Below are positions 43,201 through 53,600 of a stretch of 64,000 bases of DNA, one piece after another. The position numbers and the translations under genes were made by a program. The notes under the pieces are model-generated. The model was not told where the DNA came from. It saw only the letters and a program-made list of their open reading frames with translations, and made no database searches. Origin of the DNA: Pelodera strongyloides (Eukaryota; Nematoda; Chromadorea; Rhabditida; Rhabditidae). Within the stretch, counting starts at the first letter, position 1. The number at the start of each line of letters is the position of its first letter. The DNA lies in assembly GCA_036852015.1 (NCBI GenBank), contig JAANDG010000361.1, forward strand, positions 82,104 to 146,103, read 5' to 3'.

Positions 43201-46200
43201 AGTCGCAATATTCACGCAGTTTTCAGCAATATACCATGGCCAGTCATACACAACAATCAATCGCAGTTGTCACGCCCATTCACGCGGATTGGCCAATAAC
43301 GCAATTGCCACGCCCAATATAGCATATTGGCAAATCAGCGAAAGGGCGTGACAACTGCGATTGATTGTTGTGTATGACTGGACATGGTAAATTGCTGGTA
43401 ATTGCGTGAATTTTGCGCTTGAAGTTTGGAAAAAAATTGCACCCTGCCATATTTGATACTGAGAATCAGATAGAGTTATATAAAATAGGTGTTACCTGAA
43501 GTGGGCCTGACCCTTTAAAGGTCGTAAAATTACGACAAACCTGTGCCTTCCCTCACTGGCTTATTTTCGTGATCCGGAGGCGCAACGAATACTGCGGTAT
43601 GTCTGAAAAGGCAGGATTTATTTACTTACAATTTATTGGAAGTTTGACTGCCGCCGTCAAATTTTCACATTGAAAACATACCTATTATTAACGGGTTCTG
43701 GAGTAAAATATCCGAGGTATGATCCACTACCGAGAGAGTAACGTTGCGGTTGCACTAACATTGCATTTTTAACCGCGGCATTTGCTTTGTAGGCAGCGGC
43801 AGCTGAAATAAAGAAGGAAACTGGAGTTGAAATGAAACTTTACGACATCATGTTCTATTCTAGAAACAGTTGAGAGGTGACGGGGGACTCAACAAGGTAC
43901 CCTAATAATAAGTAAGATTTTGGTGCCCGACGAGAAACATACTCACGAATAGAGTATTTAACTCTTGTTTCGGAAACCCGAAACAGGAAACAGGAAACAG
44001 ACCAGTCAGCTGCTCTTTCTAGTTTCCAGCAGAGACGTTGAGTGTACAAGCAAATGCGAGAGAGTCCAGACAAAACTTCAAAAAAACAATTTGGTCCTTG
44101 CACGATTTGTACTGTAGCAAGATTTTGGGCGTTTCCGAAATAGGAGTTAAATACTCTATCAGAGTTTCTCACAGTAATGACAATGTATTCACTCACGATT
44201 CCATCTAAAGTAATCCGCCTGAGAACTATCCAAGTTCTGCCACTTATTTGATTCATAAAATGAACCAGTCCAGACACTCCCAAATGAGTTCAAGTCCCTT
44301 TGCTGCACGATACTGATGAAAACTAAAAAATATATATACAACGTTGACAGAAAAAAACACACTTAATTAGGGAATGCGTCCGCACCACCGTGATATGAGT
44401 TTTATTTTCCCTTCTCGTGATATGAGTTTTATTATTATTATCTATGCAAACAACAACAACAACAACATTTTATGACGCAAAGATAGTCGCTATAAGAGCG
44501 CAAAACGCATGTTTAGTTCTGAGGTCATATTCACCACTCAATTCCCCATGGGGAATTCCCCGTCTTTTTCTCTGCGTCTCTCACATTTGAATGATATTTT
44601 CTGTCCCCAGGGAATATTTCCCCAAGGGTGAATATGGCCTCTGTAGTTGGAATAACTCTAACCCCTGGAGCAGTTCTCGTGAACTAATAACAAACGAACA
44701 CAGAAGGTCTTTCGTGTCTCCATCACTGTGGAAGGAGGGCAATGTGACATCGGAGCCCAATTCCCGAGCCTTTTGTTTTGCTTCGTCAAACGAATATTGA
44801 TTGATTTCTTTGGAGTAACACTGGGATCCCACCAACACAAACCCCTGGCGGCACGACAATTTGGAAGCTGAAATTACAGTTGTTTCACGGGACCATTTTC
44901 GAACATGAATCGATTATTTTTATTTTCATTGTATTGGAACTGGTCTAATAATAAATTAGCCTGGCCGATATCATGATCTTCCTGATTGGGGTTTTCTATA
45001 CGACAAATAACTATTTCTTGGAAAACAAAACGTTGACGACATGTCAATTTGGAAGCTGAAATTACAATTATTTAGCAGCCTCTGTTTCCAACTCGGAACT
45101 GTTTCATCGCAAAGCTACCAAAACTTGGAACAGGTAATCATCATCACTCAGTTTCCTATGGTAAAAACACTTCCCCAGAAATTTCTTGGACAAATTCTTA
45201 GAAATAAAAAAAAAACCCTTACTGAATGAAACCGAATTCCACGACGAAATGCCTCTTCGCTGAAGTACTGTATTATCGGAAAGAAGGTTTGTGAATGAAC
45301 GTTTCCACGTGGGAAACACACTATCATCGATTGAGACCTGATCATTGTTGATGAAACAGAGATTCTGAAATAGCAGTCCTATTTCTTTACCTAATAAACT
45401 TTCCTTACAATTAGATAAAAACCGGAATAACTTGGCTCCGTTATTTATTAATGGCTGTTTTTTGAATGACTCATACATAGTGGTTTATGTATTCCGGACT
45501 GTCGACATCGGTCCGAATTTGTCTGAAAGCCTTAAAGGGACAGGCCCATCAAAGTAAACCTATATTTATGATACGTCCATAGTGACTATCAAGCATTTTT
45601 ATTACAATATATACAAACTAAATTTCACATTTATTTGCCATTGAAAACTTTTTTTCCGATGCGCTCTGCTCAAATGTATACCGTAGAGCCGCAAATAACC
45701 TTGTCGTCAATGCAAATTTATCGTGAAATTATAATGCGATTAAAATTAGCATATATAGCTTTGAAATCTGCAGTTTTATGGTATACATTTGAGCAGAGCG
45801 CATTGGAAAAAAAGTTGTCTAGGGCGAATAATGGTGAAATTTAGTTTGTATATATTGTAATAAAAATGCTTGATAGTCATTATGAACGTATCGTAAATGT
45901 AGGTTTATTTTGATGGGCCTGTCCCTTTAAAGCGGCATGACGCATGGTTTTGTTCGACGCACCAGAAAGACGCATAATTATCAGATAATACTTATGAATT
46001 AGCAAGTTGTACGTTTCAAGGCCGCGTGCCATGCCGCTTTAAAATAAATACAAATAAAAAACGCACGTCAACAGCAGTTGATCTCGTGGTAAAAATTGCA
46101 TTACATTTTGGCTCGAGTGGATTTCCTGAAAATAATGTAATTAAAAAATTAAAAAAGTAGAAGCCTCGGTTACCTTTATTAATGATTATAATAATAGTGT

Positions 46201-46298
46201 TTGAAGATACCTCTGCTAAAGCACATTCCACTACGGCCTCTACCACTTGCGATTGCCCCGACGGAGGAAAGCCATAGTAAGAAGAACCATCGCCGGAG
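40210..46298 (-). CDS. C-type-lectin-like secreted protein, paralogue 3 (complete 13-exon model)
   Basis: Minus-strand exons: 46211-46298, 46067-46125, 45223-45364, 44700-44867, 44197-44322, 43682-43802, 43541-43602, 42522-42553, 41834-41975, 41393-41518, 40897-40999, 40557-40621, 40210-40319. They sum to 1344 nt, 447 codons plus TAA. The first exon gives a hydrophobic run (WFFLLWLSSVGAIAS) typical of a signal peptide; the Met exon upstream was not found. Then come PLEPKC, a QRRGI exon, and the lectin-like part (SCRQGFVLVGSQCY, LPSFHSDGD, VWTGSFYESNKW, ADYFRW). Next are SYLGYFTPEP, HENKP, the 32-nt micro-exon with two Cys, CLTIPLY with YYFDTD, LPWILPPE, LGYC, CGATVPLY, and a last exon with VLCYSW. 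Introns hold TTAA-type elements. Likely secreted; carbohydrate binding unproven. Confidence 0.7.
40679..40832. mobile_element. Small inverted-repeat element, family GGGGTTTCCAAGTAT
   Basis: Left end ATGGGGTTTCCAAGTATTC, right end GCTTGGAAACCCATAAAG. Intronic in lectin-like paralogue 3, 58 bp from the exon 40557-40621. Confidence 0.55.
41201..41378. mobile_element. TTAA-type MITE, family AGCGAAATACCGGCCGG
   Basis: Flanked by TTAA; ends AGCAAAATACCGGCCG and CCCGGCCGGTATTTCGCT. It ends 15 bp from the exon 41393-41518 of paralogue 3. Confidence 0.7.
41999..42150. mobile_element. TTAA-type MITE, family AGCGAAATACCGGCCGG
   Basis: Flanked by TTAA; ends AGCGAAATACGGGCCGG and ACCGGCCGGTATTTCGCT. It starts 23 bp from the exon 41834-41975 of paralogue 3. 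Confidence 0.7.
42650..43059. mobile_element. TTAA-flanked MITE, family AGGGTCAGGCCCATTT, 410 bp
   Basis: TTAA at both borders, arms as in the copy at 26821-27230, and the same 410-bp length. Intron of paralogue 3. Confidence 0.75.
43113..43514. mobile_element. TTAA-flanked MITE, diverged relative of the AGGGTCAGGCCC family
   Basis: Left end TTAA|AGGGCCCATTTCACTT, right end AAGTGGGCCTGACCCT|TTAA. Arms contain a CAATCAATCGCAGTTG block in place of the CTATTTATCGCAGTTG of the 410-bp copies. Lies 50 bp from the previous copy. Confidence 0.65.
44521..44642. mobile_element. Small palindromic element, family GAGGCCATATTCACCACTC
   Basis: Second copy of the element at 37721-37859, with ends GAGGTCATATTCACCACTC and TGAATATGGCCTC. 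It lies in the intron after exon 44700-44867 of paralogue 3. Confidence 0.6.
45536..45926. mobile_element. TTAA-flanked MITE, family AGGGACAGGCCCATCAAA
   Basis: TTAA at 45532-45535 and 45927-45930. The inverted arms (about 180 bp) start AGGGACAGGCCCATCAAAGT and contain TTTGAGCAGAGCGCAT on both sides. Intron of paralogue 3. Confidence 0.7.
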
Positions 46299-47149
46299 CT
46301 GAAACGAAAGACTTTTTTTCCATTCGCGTATTATCGACCTATTACTACACTCAATGTTTTCATGTTCTTTATTAGGTTTAGTTAAGCTATATACATTGTA
46401 CTTTGAAATAAGAAACTAAGAATTGGGCATGTATAATGACGAATCACAAGCGTATTGTTCAAATACCACACTGCTACGGAAGTAACTGCTATATGCTTTC
46501 AAAATCAAATCACAAAATTTAAATTAGAAAAACTACCTGCAACATTGCAACAACTACGATAATTTTTTTGTCATGTAACATTTCAAGTTCAATAAAAAGA
46601 TCTAATTTTCCCACATTATATGCCGTTTTATGCCCATAAAACGCCAAGGCTCGAAGGAAAACTCTAATTGGGGAAATTCATATTATGTGGCAACAGCTAC
46701 CGTATCTATACGAAATTCAAATTGATAAGATGGAGCAGTATACGAAATCGAGTACTTCTAGAAAAAAAAAGAGTTGCTTATTGAATAATACAGCTCCTAC
46801 ACTGTTCTCAACTACACTGAATTGGGCACTTGAGCAAAACACACCATGTTTATAGTCACGAGTTTCCTAGTTCTAACACTTGGCAACTAAAAGAGCAAAC
46901 AATTGAATTTTAAAACTATTGAATTATTTCATCGTCTCTTATGGCCTATGTCCGATGGCGTTGCGCTCTTTTAAAGAGGCTAATAAACATTTAAGCATTT
47001 AAACATTTAAATAATTAAATGAAAAAAAAGGTATTTAGCCCTCTCTCGTAGAGCTGCAGTAAATGAAAAAAGGCCATTATTGATTATCCAATCGGGATTG
47101 GGTTGTATGGGATTATCGATCGGGTTATTGATTATTCACACAATGCTGC
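46299..47149. other. Stretch upstream of lectin-like paralogue 3
   Basis: AT-rich DNA expected to hold the promoter and possibly a short first exon of paralogue 3. I could not fix a Met exon, a TATA-like element or a trans-splice site with confidence. Confidence 0.35.
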
Positions 47150-47390
47150 CTAAATATTCGTTGCATAAAAGTTAGCACAAAATACGTCTCATAAAAGTAT
47201 GAGCAAATTTTCGTTTCATAAAATTATGCACAAAATGCGTTTCATAAAAGTAGGAGCAAATTTTCGTTTCATAAAAGTATGAGCAAATTTTCGTTTCACA
47301 AAAGTATGCACAAAATGCGTTTCATAAAAGTACCAGCCGTTCGAAGAGCCCTACGGGCTCTTCTCTGACTGCACTGACGAAACTTGGCGT

Positions 47391-49976
47391 GCAAGCCGCG
47401 TGACAACGGCGTGCAGCGTGCATTTGGCAACGTAGTGGCGTGCAAAAATGCACGCGAAACGGTACGGCGTGCAACTTGCCCGCCGATACCACGCCGCTTG
47501 CACGCCAAAAGCCCGAGACGAAATGGCGTGGGTATGGCGTGCAAGTTGCACGCCGTGCCCACGCCGCTTGCACGCCAACCGATTATTCCCCAAATTAGTG
47601 TCCTAAATACCGTAGTGACAAGCTAGTGCGCAGCATGCTAGTGTTGGCAGACACACAGTGAATATTTTTTCGTCATCATCATCCACCTGCTGGTTTTTTG
47701 GTTGAATAATTTGTTGTTCGTTTATTTTACGTATGTTTTTTTTTAGCTTTTATCCAACCGGATGTCTGACTAGTCTCAGTAATATGTTTTCGGCCAGTGT
47801 TTGTACTGGGGACTGCCCAAAATGAATCACTATTCGAAAATTTACGTTTTAGATCGATGTTCTTTATTCAACTATGTATTTTGTGTCCGTGTGTGTAAAA
47901 TGCTTGTACTTCTCTCCTGCCGCTCTGATTTCAAGAATGTTGTTCAGGTTTTGTCCGTTCTCGTTCTCGCCGGACGCAACATAAAATGGGCACGAGCCAA
48001 AGAAGGTATTTATTTGATCCTTTTATTTTCCTCAGCGGCATATGAATACTTTGATACAAGACAAAATTCGTAGCAAATTTGTTCACCATGTTGCATGTTG
48101 CCATGTTGCCTGTTTTGCATTTAACACCAAATACGGAGTGAAGGCATTTACTTATTTTTATTTATCATACTCTCGTCATAAAATCAGTTAATTCGACTAC
48201 ACAGTTACTAATCAACATACTACATAAATGAGGATATAGCGTATAGCCTATGTTACGCATTTATTTGTTTGTACTCCCTGCATACGTGAATAGGTATATG
48301 TTGTTCTTACGTCTGGTATTGTAGTGGTTACAAATATCGAACGCAGAGTCATGTTACCTTTATTCAAGTCACCACTCAATTTAGCTTCACCCAGAGGAAG
48401 GTGCCAGGCCATGGATTTCTTCCACCATATTGAAATACAGTAAGTCTTGTCTAATGTTTTCATTTTTTCACGTTCGGTCATTATAGTTGTGTTTTTGCAG
48501 CAACCTCTGAGATTTGAGAAGAAGATTGCGACGAAAAAGAATATAGTAGATAAAATTGCTGTATAAAAGGTTGTATTCTCATGTGACTTTGCAGAAGACG
48601 AATGATCCTTAATTTTTGTGGATGTGGACAATACATGGAATCCAACCGTGTGTCCAGGCGACACGCGACAACTCAATTATATAACAGGTATACTTTTTCT
48701 CATTAATCATTATTCATTATATACTTCAAATAATAGTAAAGATAGTTCAGCCGATGATACAATGTTTTTCCTATCTCTATTGTACTGTTGACTGTAGTGT
48801 GTTTTAGTTGTGCCAATGAAGCACCAACTATGCGCACAACATGCCGGCCAGTAAGCATCTTCGCGGCTCCCATGAAAAATAGGTATGTATTTGTAAATAA
48901 CTACCCATTCGTTTATCTAGTGTAAATAGAAGAACGACAATGATCAGTTGTGTCTTATTGCAACGCTTTAATTGTGCACTATCTACTGGTGCATAAGGAC
49001 GTGCTTGACTGTTAATTATAGTGCACCCAGTCAGGCTGAATATGCAAATCGAATATTCGAATTTACATATTCAGTCGCTTATGTATTCAATACACGTCTG
49101 GGGTGGAAATGCTAGTTTAGAATTAGCTTTGCGCGTTTTGACAGCTTACATATTCGCTTTAGCTGAGCGTGCGCAATATCTCCATTTGGGTGTGATGGGA
49201 AGATGTTGCTTAATTATGGATGTTGTCCTGACTATTTTAAGTGTGGATTTAAATAGGATAATATTGCTCTTTACTTGATATTTTATCTTTTAGGCGAAGC
49301 TTTGCAGTTGCTGGACCTGAAGCCACATGCTGATCGGCTGTAGATGCGGACACCACAAGATATTTGTTATGCTTGGAAATATTTTAAGGTTTACTATGTA
49401 AGTTTCAGTCTAAGTTCAGATGCAGTATTCTATGCATTTATATGCTAAACGTAATCTTTACAAAACATTCCCTCATATTATGTGTAAAAAATTCCTGTGC
49501 AGTTGAAAACCAGAATTGCAATCACTTTCGCTTCTAATCATTATAATATTATTATCATATATATTCTGATTTGTTTAACATTTGTGGATTTGTGCATTTT
49601 TTCATTATGTGTTTGCTATTTCTCGAAAAAATAAATGATTTGTTCTTATATTTGTTGTATAATGATTGATGTGTTATAGTTTTGTTTATTAGTTGATTAG
49701 GAATGCATTCTATACGGTAAGTACCAGTTTCTGGTAATTATTTAGCATCGGTTTAGTACCGATCTGGGACCTGCCTGGCACGGTCCTTCAATTTTCGGCG
49801 TGCAAGCCGCGTGGTTCCGGCGTGCAAGCGGCAACGTGTTGGCGTGCAGGCGGCCACGTCCCGGCGTGCAAGCCGCGTGGGCACGGCGTGCAACCCTGCA
49901 CGCCATAACCCAACGGCGTGCCACTTTTTTCATACCCGCCTGCACGCCGTTGTCACGCGGCTTGCACGCCATTTTT
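47391..49976. mobile_element. 2.6-kb inverted-repeat element nested in the Helitron, arms built of GGCGTGCA words
   Basis: Left terminus GGCGTGCAAGCCGCGTGACA and right terminus its exact inverse over 30 bp. The arms (47391-47580 and about 49797-49976) are GC-rich and consist of repeated GGCGTGCAA-type words in opposite orientation. The interior 47600-49790 is AT-rich with open frames of 85-142 codons, none recognised. It splits the sequence that is continuous (CGATTCCTCC to AGTCGGAGAAGAG) in the smaller Helitron copy. Confidence 0.75.
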
Positions 49977-50525
49977 CTCGTTGTGGAGGAATCGGGCTTC
50001 GGCCGAATGTTTCCCTATTTAAAGGGAATATGTAGGCCCTTAATAGAATGCGTGTTGCCCATTAAGGAAACAATAACAAAAGTTGTCTACAATTACCCAC
50101 TTAAAAGAAAATCAATTACAAAGCTAGCCTTTTCCATAGTAAACGCTAATTCGGAACCCTTGCATAAATTTGGGTCTGATTGAATAAATTTCAGTTTAAA
50201 TCGGCAAATAGCAAGATTCAAGATGCAGCGCATTCCAATTTCGTATTTACATATTCAGTCGCCTATTTAAATTAACGTCTGGCATGGAAACGCTAGTTTC
50301 GCTTTTTTTTTGCTCATTTTGAGTGCCTACATATTCGCTTTAAAAAAAGGATTGCTACAATTTAAAAATTTAACTCTCGTCTCTTTCTCCTCCCACACAT
50401 TCACACGTCTCTGATTGTGGAAACGTATATTAATCAGTTTGGTTTGGATCACCACTCGACTAATGCCACCATGCAAATTTGCTATTGAAGGTGCTGTATG
50501 TAGGGCAGAGGATTATCCTTGACAT

Positions 50526-50612
50526 AAGCTAGCATAGCTCAGCAGGTAGAGCGTTGGACTGTGATGCGAGAGATTGGGTGCTGCTGTGGGTTCGAATACC
50601 GTTAGCGGCAAA
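50526..50612 (+). other. tRNA-like module within the Helitron
   Basis: Contains a tRNA A box TAGCTCAGCAGGTAGAGCG and a B box remnant GGGTTCGAATACC separated by about 35 bp, including GTTGGACTGTGATGCGAGAG. Acceptor-stem pairing is poor and the variable part is too long for a normal tRNA. A sister is at 20048-20136 (minus). Probably a pol III-type tRNA-derived fossil captured by the Helitron. Confidence 0.55.
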
Positions 50613-53600
50613 AATTTTGTATGTTCCCATTCGATTGTAAATAGAAAATTTTCTTTATGAAAGGATTTCGTTGCGTGCATACAAACAAAAGACCAAGTAA
50701 ACTCTTCTCCTTTATATAATAAGATGAGCACATTTGCGTTTCATAAACGTATGCACAAAATGCGTTTCATAAAAGTATGAGCAAATTTTCGTTTCATAAA
50801 AGTATGAGCGAATTTTCGTTTCATAAAAGTATGAGCAAATTTTCGTTTCATAAAAGTATGAGCGAATTTTCGTTTCATAAAAGTATGAGCAAATTTGCGT
50901 TTCATAAAAGTATGAGCAAATTTCCGTTTCATAAAAGTATGAGCAAATTTGCGTTTCATAAAAGTATGAGCAAATTTTATTTCATAAAAGTATGAGCAAA
51001 TTTCGTTTCATAAAAGTATGAGCAAATTTTCGTTTCATAAAAGTATGAGCAAATTTTATTTCATAAAAGTATGAGCAAATTTGCGTTTCATAAAAGTATG
51101 AGCAAATTTTCGTTTCATAAAAGTATTAGCAAATTTTATTTCATAAAAGTATGAGCAAATTTCGTTTCATAAAAGTATCAAATAAAAAGTATGAGCAAAT
51201 TTTCGTTTCATAAAAGTATGAGCAAATTTTGCGTTTCATAAAAGTATGAGCAAATTTGCGTTTCATAAAAGTATGAGCAAATTTTCGTTTCATAAAAGTA
51301 TGAGCAAATTTTCGTTTCATAAAAGTATGAGCAAATTTGCGTTTCATAAAAGTATGAGCAAATTTTCGTTTCATAAAAGTATGCCCAAAATGCGTTTCAT
51401 AAAAGTATGAGCAAATTTTCGTTTCATAAAAGTATGAGCAAATTTCCGTTTCATAAAAGTATGAGCAAATTTGCGTTTCATAAAAGTATGAGCAAATTTG
51501 CGTTTCATAAAAGTATGAGCAAATTTGCGTTTCATAAAAGTATGAGCAAATTTGCGTTTCATAAAAGTATGAGCAAATTTCCGTTTCATAAAAGTATGAG
51601 CAAATTTTCGTTTCATAAAAGTATGAGCAAATTTGCGTTTCATAAAAGTATGAGCAAATTTTCGTTTCATAAAAGTATGCCCAAAATGCGCTTCATAAAA
51701 GTATGAGCAAATTTTCGTTTCATAAAAGTATGAGCAAATTTTCGTTTCATAAAAGTATGAGCAAATTTGCGTTCATAAAAGTATGAAACAAAATGCGTTT
51801 CATAAAAGTATGAGCAAATTTTCGTTTCATAAAAGTATGAGCAAATTTGCGTTTCATAAAAAGTATGAGCAAATTTTCGTTTCATAAAAGTATGAGCATA
51901 ATATTTTGCGTTTCATAAAAGTATGAGCAAATTTTCGTTTTCATAAAAGTATGAGCAAATTTTGCGTTTCATAAAAGTATGCCAAATTTGCGTTTCATAA
52001 AGTATGAGCAAATTTTCGTTTCATAAAAGTATGCCCAAATTTGCGTTTCATAAAAGTATGAGCAAAATTTCGTTTCATAAAAGTATGAGCAAATTTGCGT
52101 TTCATAAAAGTGAGCAAATTTGCGTTTCATAAAAGTATGAGCAAATTTTCGTTTCATAAAAGTATGAGCAAATTTGCGTTTCATAAAGTATGAGCAAATT
52201 TGTTTCATAAAAGTATGAGCAAATTTGCGTTTCATAAAAGTATGAGCAAATTTGCGTTTCATAAAAGTATGAGCAAATTTGCGTTTCATAAAAGTATGCA
52301 CAAAATGCGTTTCATAAAAGTATGAGCAAATTTGCGTTTCATAAAAGTATGCCCAAATTTCGTTTCATAAAGTATGCCCAAATTCAAAGCAAATTTGCGT
52401 TTCATAAAAGTATGAGCAAATTTGCGTTTCATAAAAGTATGAGCAAATTTGCGTTTCATAAAAGTATGAGCAAATTTGCGTTTCATAAAAGTATGAGCAA
52501 ATTTGCGTTTCATAAAAGTATGAGCAAATTTCGTTTCATAAAAGTATGAGCAAATTTGCGTTTCATAAAAGTATGCCCAAAATGCGTTTCATAAAAATAT
52601 GAGCAAATTTTCGTTTCATAAAAGTATGAGCAAATTTGCGTTTCATAAAAGTATGAGTTTCATAAAAGTATGAGCAAATTTTGCGTTTCATAAAAGTATG
52701 AGCAAATTTGCGTTTCATAAAAGTATGAGCAAATTTGCGTTTCATAAAAGTATGAGCAAATTTGCGTTTCATAAAAGTATGAGCAAATTTGCGTTTCATA
52801 AAAGTATGAGCAAATTGGCGTTTCATAAAAGTATGCCCAAAATGCGTTTCATAAAAATATGAGCAAATTTGCGTTTCATAAAAGTATGAGCAAATTGGCG
52901 TTTCATAAAAGTATGAGCAAATTTTCGTTTCATAAAAGTATGAGCAAATTTGCGTTTCATAAAAGTATGAGCGCAAATTTTCGTTTCATAAAAGTATGCC
53001 CAAAATGCGTTTCACAAAAGTATGAGTCGTATGAGCAAATTTGTGTTTCATAAAAGTATGAGCAAATTTGCGTTTCATAAAAGTATGAGCAAATTTGCGT
53101 TTCATAAAAGTATGAGCAAATTTCCGTTTCATAAGAGTATGAGCAAATTTGCGTTCCATAAAAGTATGAGCAAATTTTCGTTTCATAAAAGTATGCCCAA
53201 AATGCGTTTCATAAAAGTATGAGCAAATTTGTGTTTCATAAAAGTATGAGCAAATTTGCGTTTCATAAAAGTATGCACAAAATGCGTTTCATAAAAGTAT
53301 GAGCAAATTTTCGTTTCATAAAAGTATGAGCAAATTTGCGTTTCATAAAAGTATGAGCAAATTTGTGTTTCATAAAAGTATGAGCAAATTTGCGTTTCAT
53401 AAAAGTATGAGCAAATTTGCGTTTCATAAAAGTATGCACAAAATGCGTTTCATAAAAGTATGAGCAAAATTTGCGTTTCATAAAAGTATGAGCAAATTTG
53501 CGTTTCATAAAAGTATGAGCAAATTTTCGTTTCATAAAAGTATGAGCAAATTTGCGTTTCATAAAAGTATGAGCAAATTTGCGTTTCATAAAAGTATGAG

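Larger units (their letters stand above)
47333..50724 (-). mobile_element. 3.39-kb Helitron inserted in the satellite, with both ends resolved
   Basis: On the minus strand it begins TCTTATTATATAAAGGAG at 50724 and ends with hairpin GAAGAGCCCGTAGGGCTCTTC, then GAACGGCTGG at 47333. The interrupted monomer reads CATAAAAGTA on the left and TGAGCACATTTGCG on the right, so insertion was between A and T of GTA|TGAGC. Ends match the 421-bp copy at 19935-20355, including the antisense tRNA-like module (here plus strand, about 50526-50612). The size difference is explained by a 2.6-kb inverted-repeat element at 47391-49976. No Rep/helicase coding was recognised. Confidence 0.8.
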
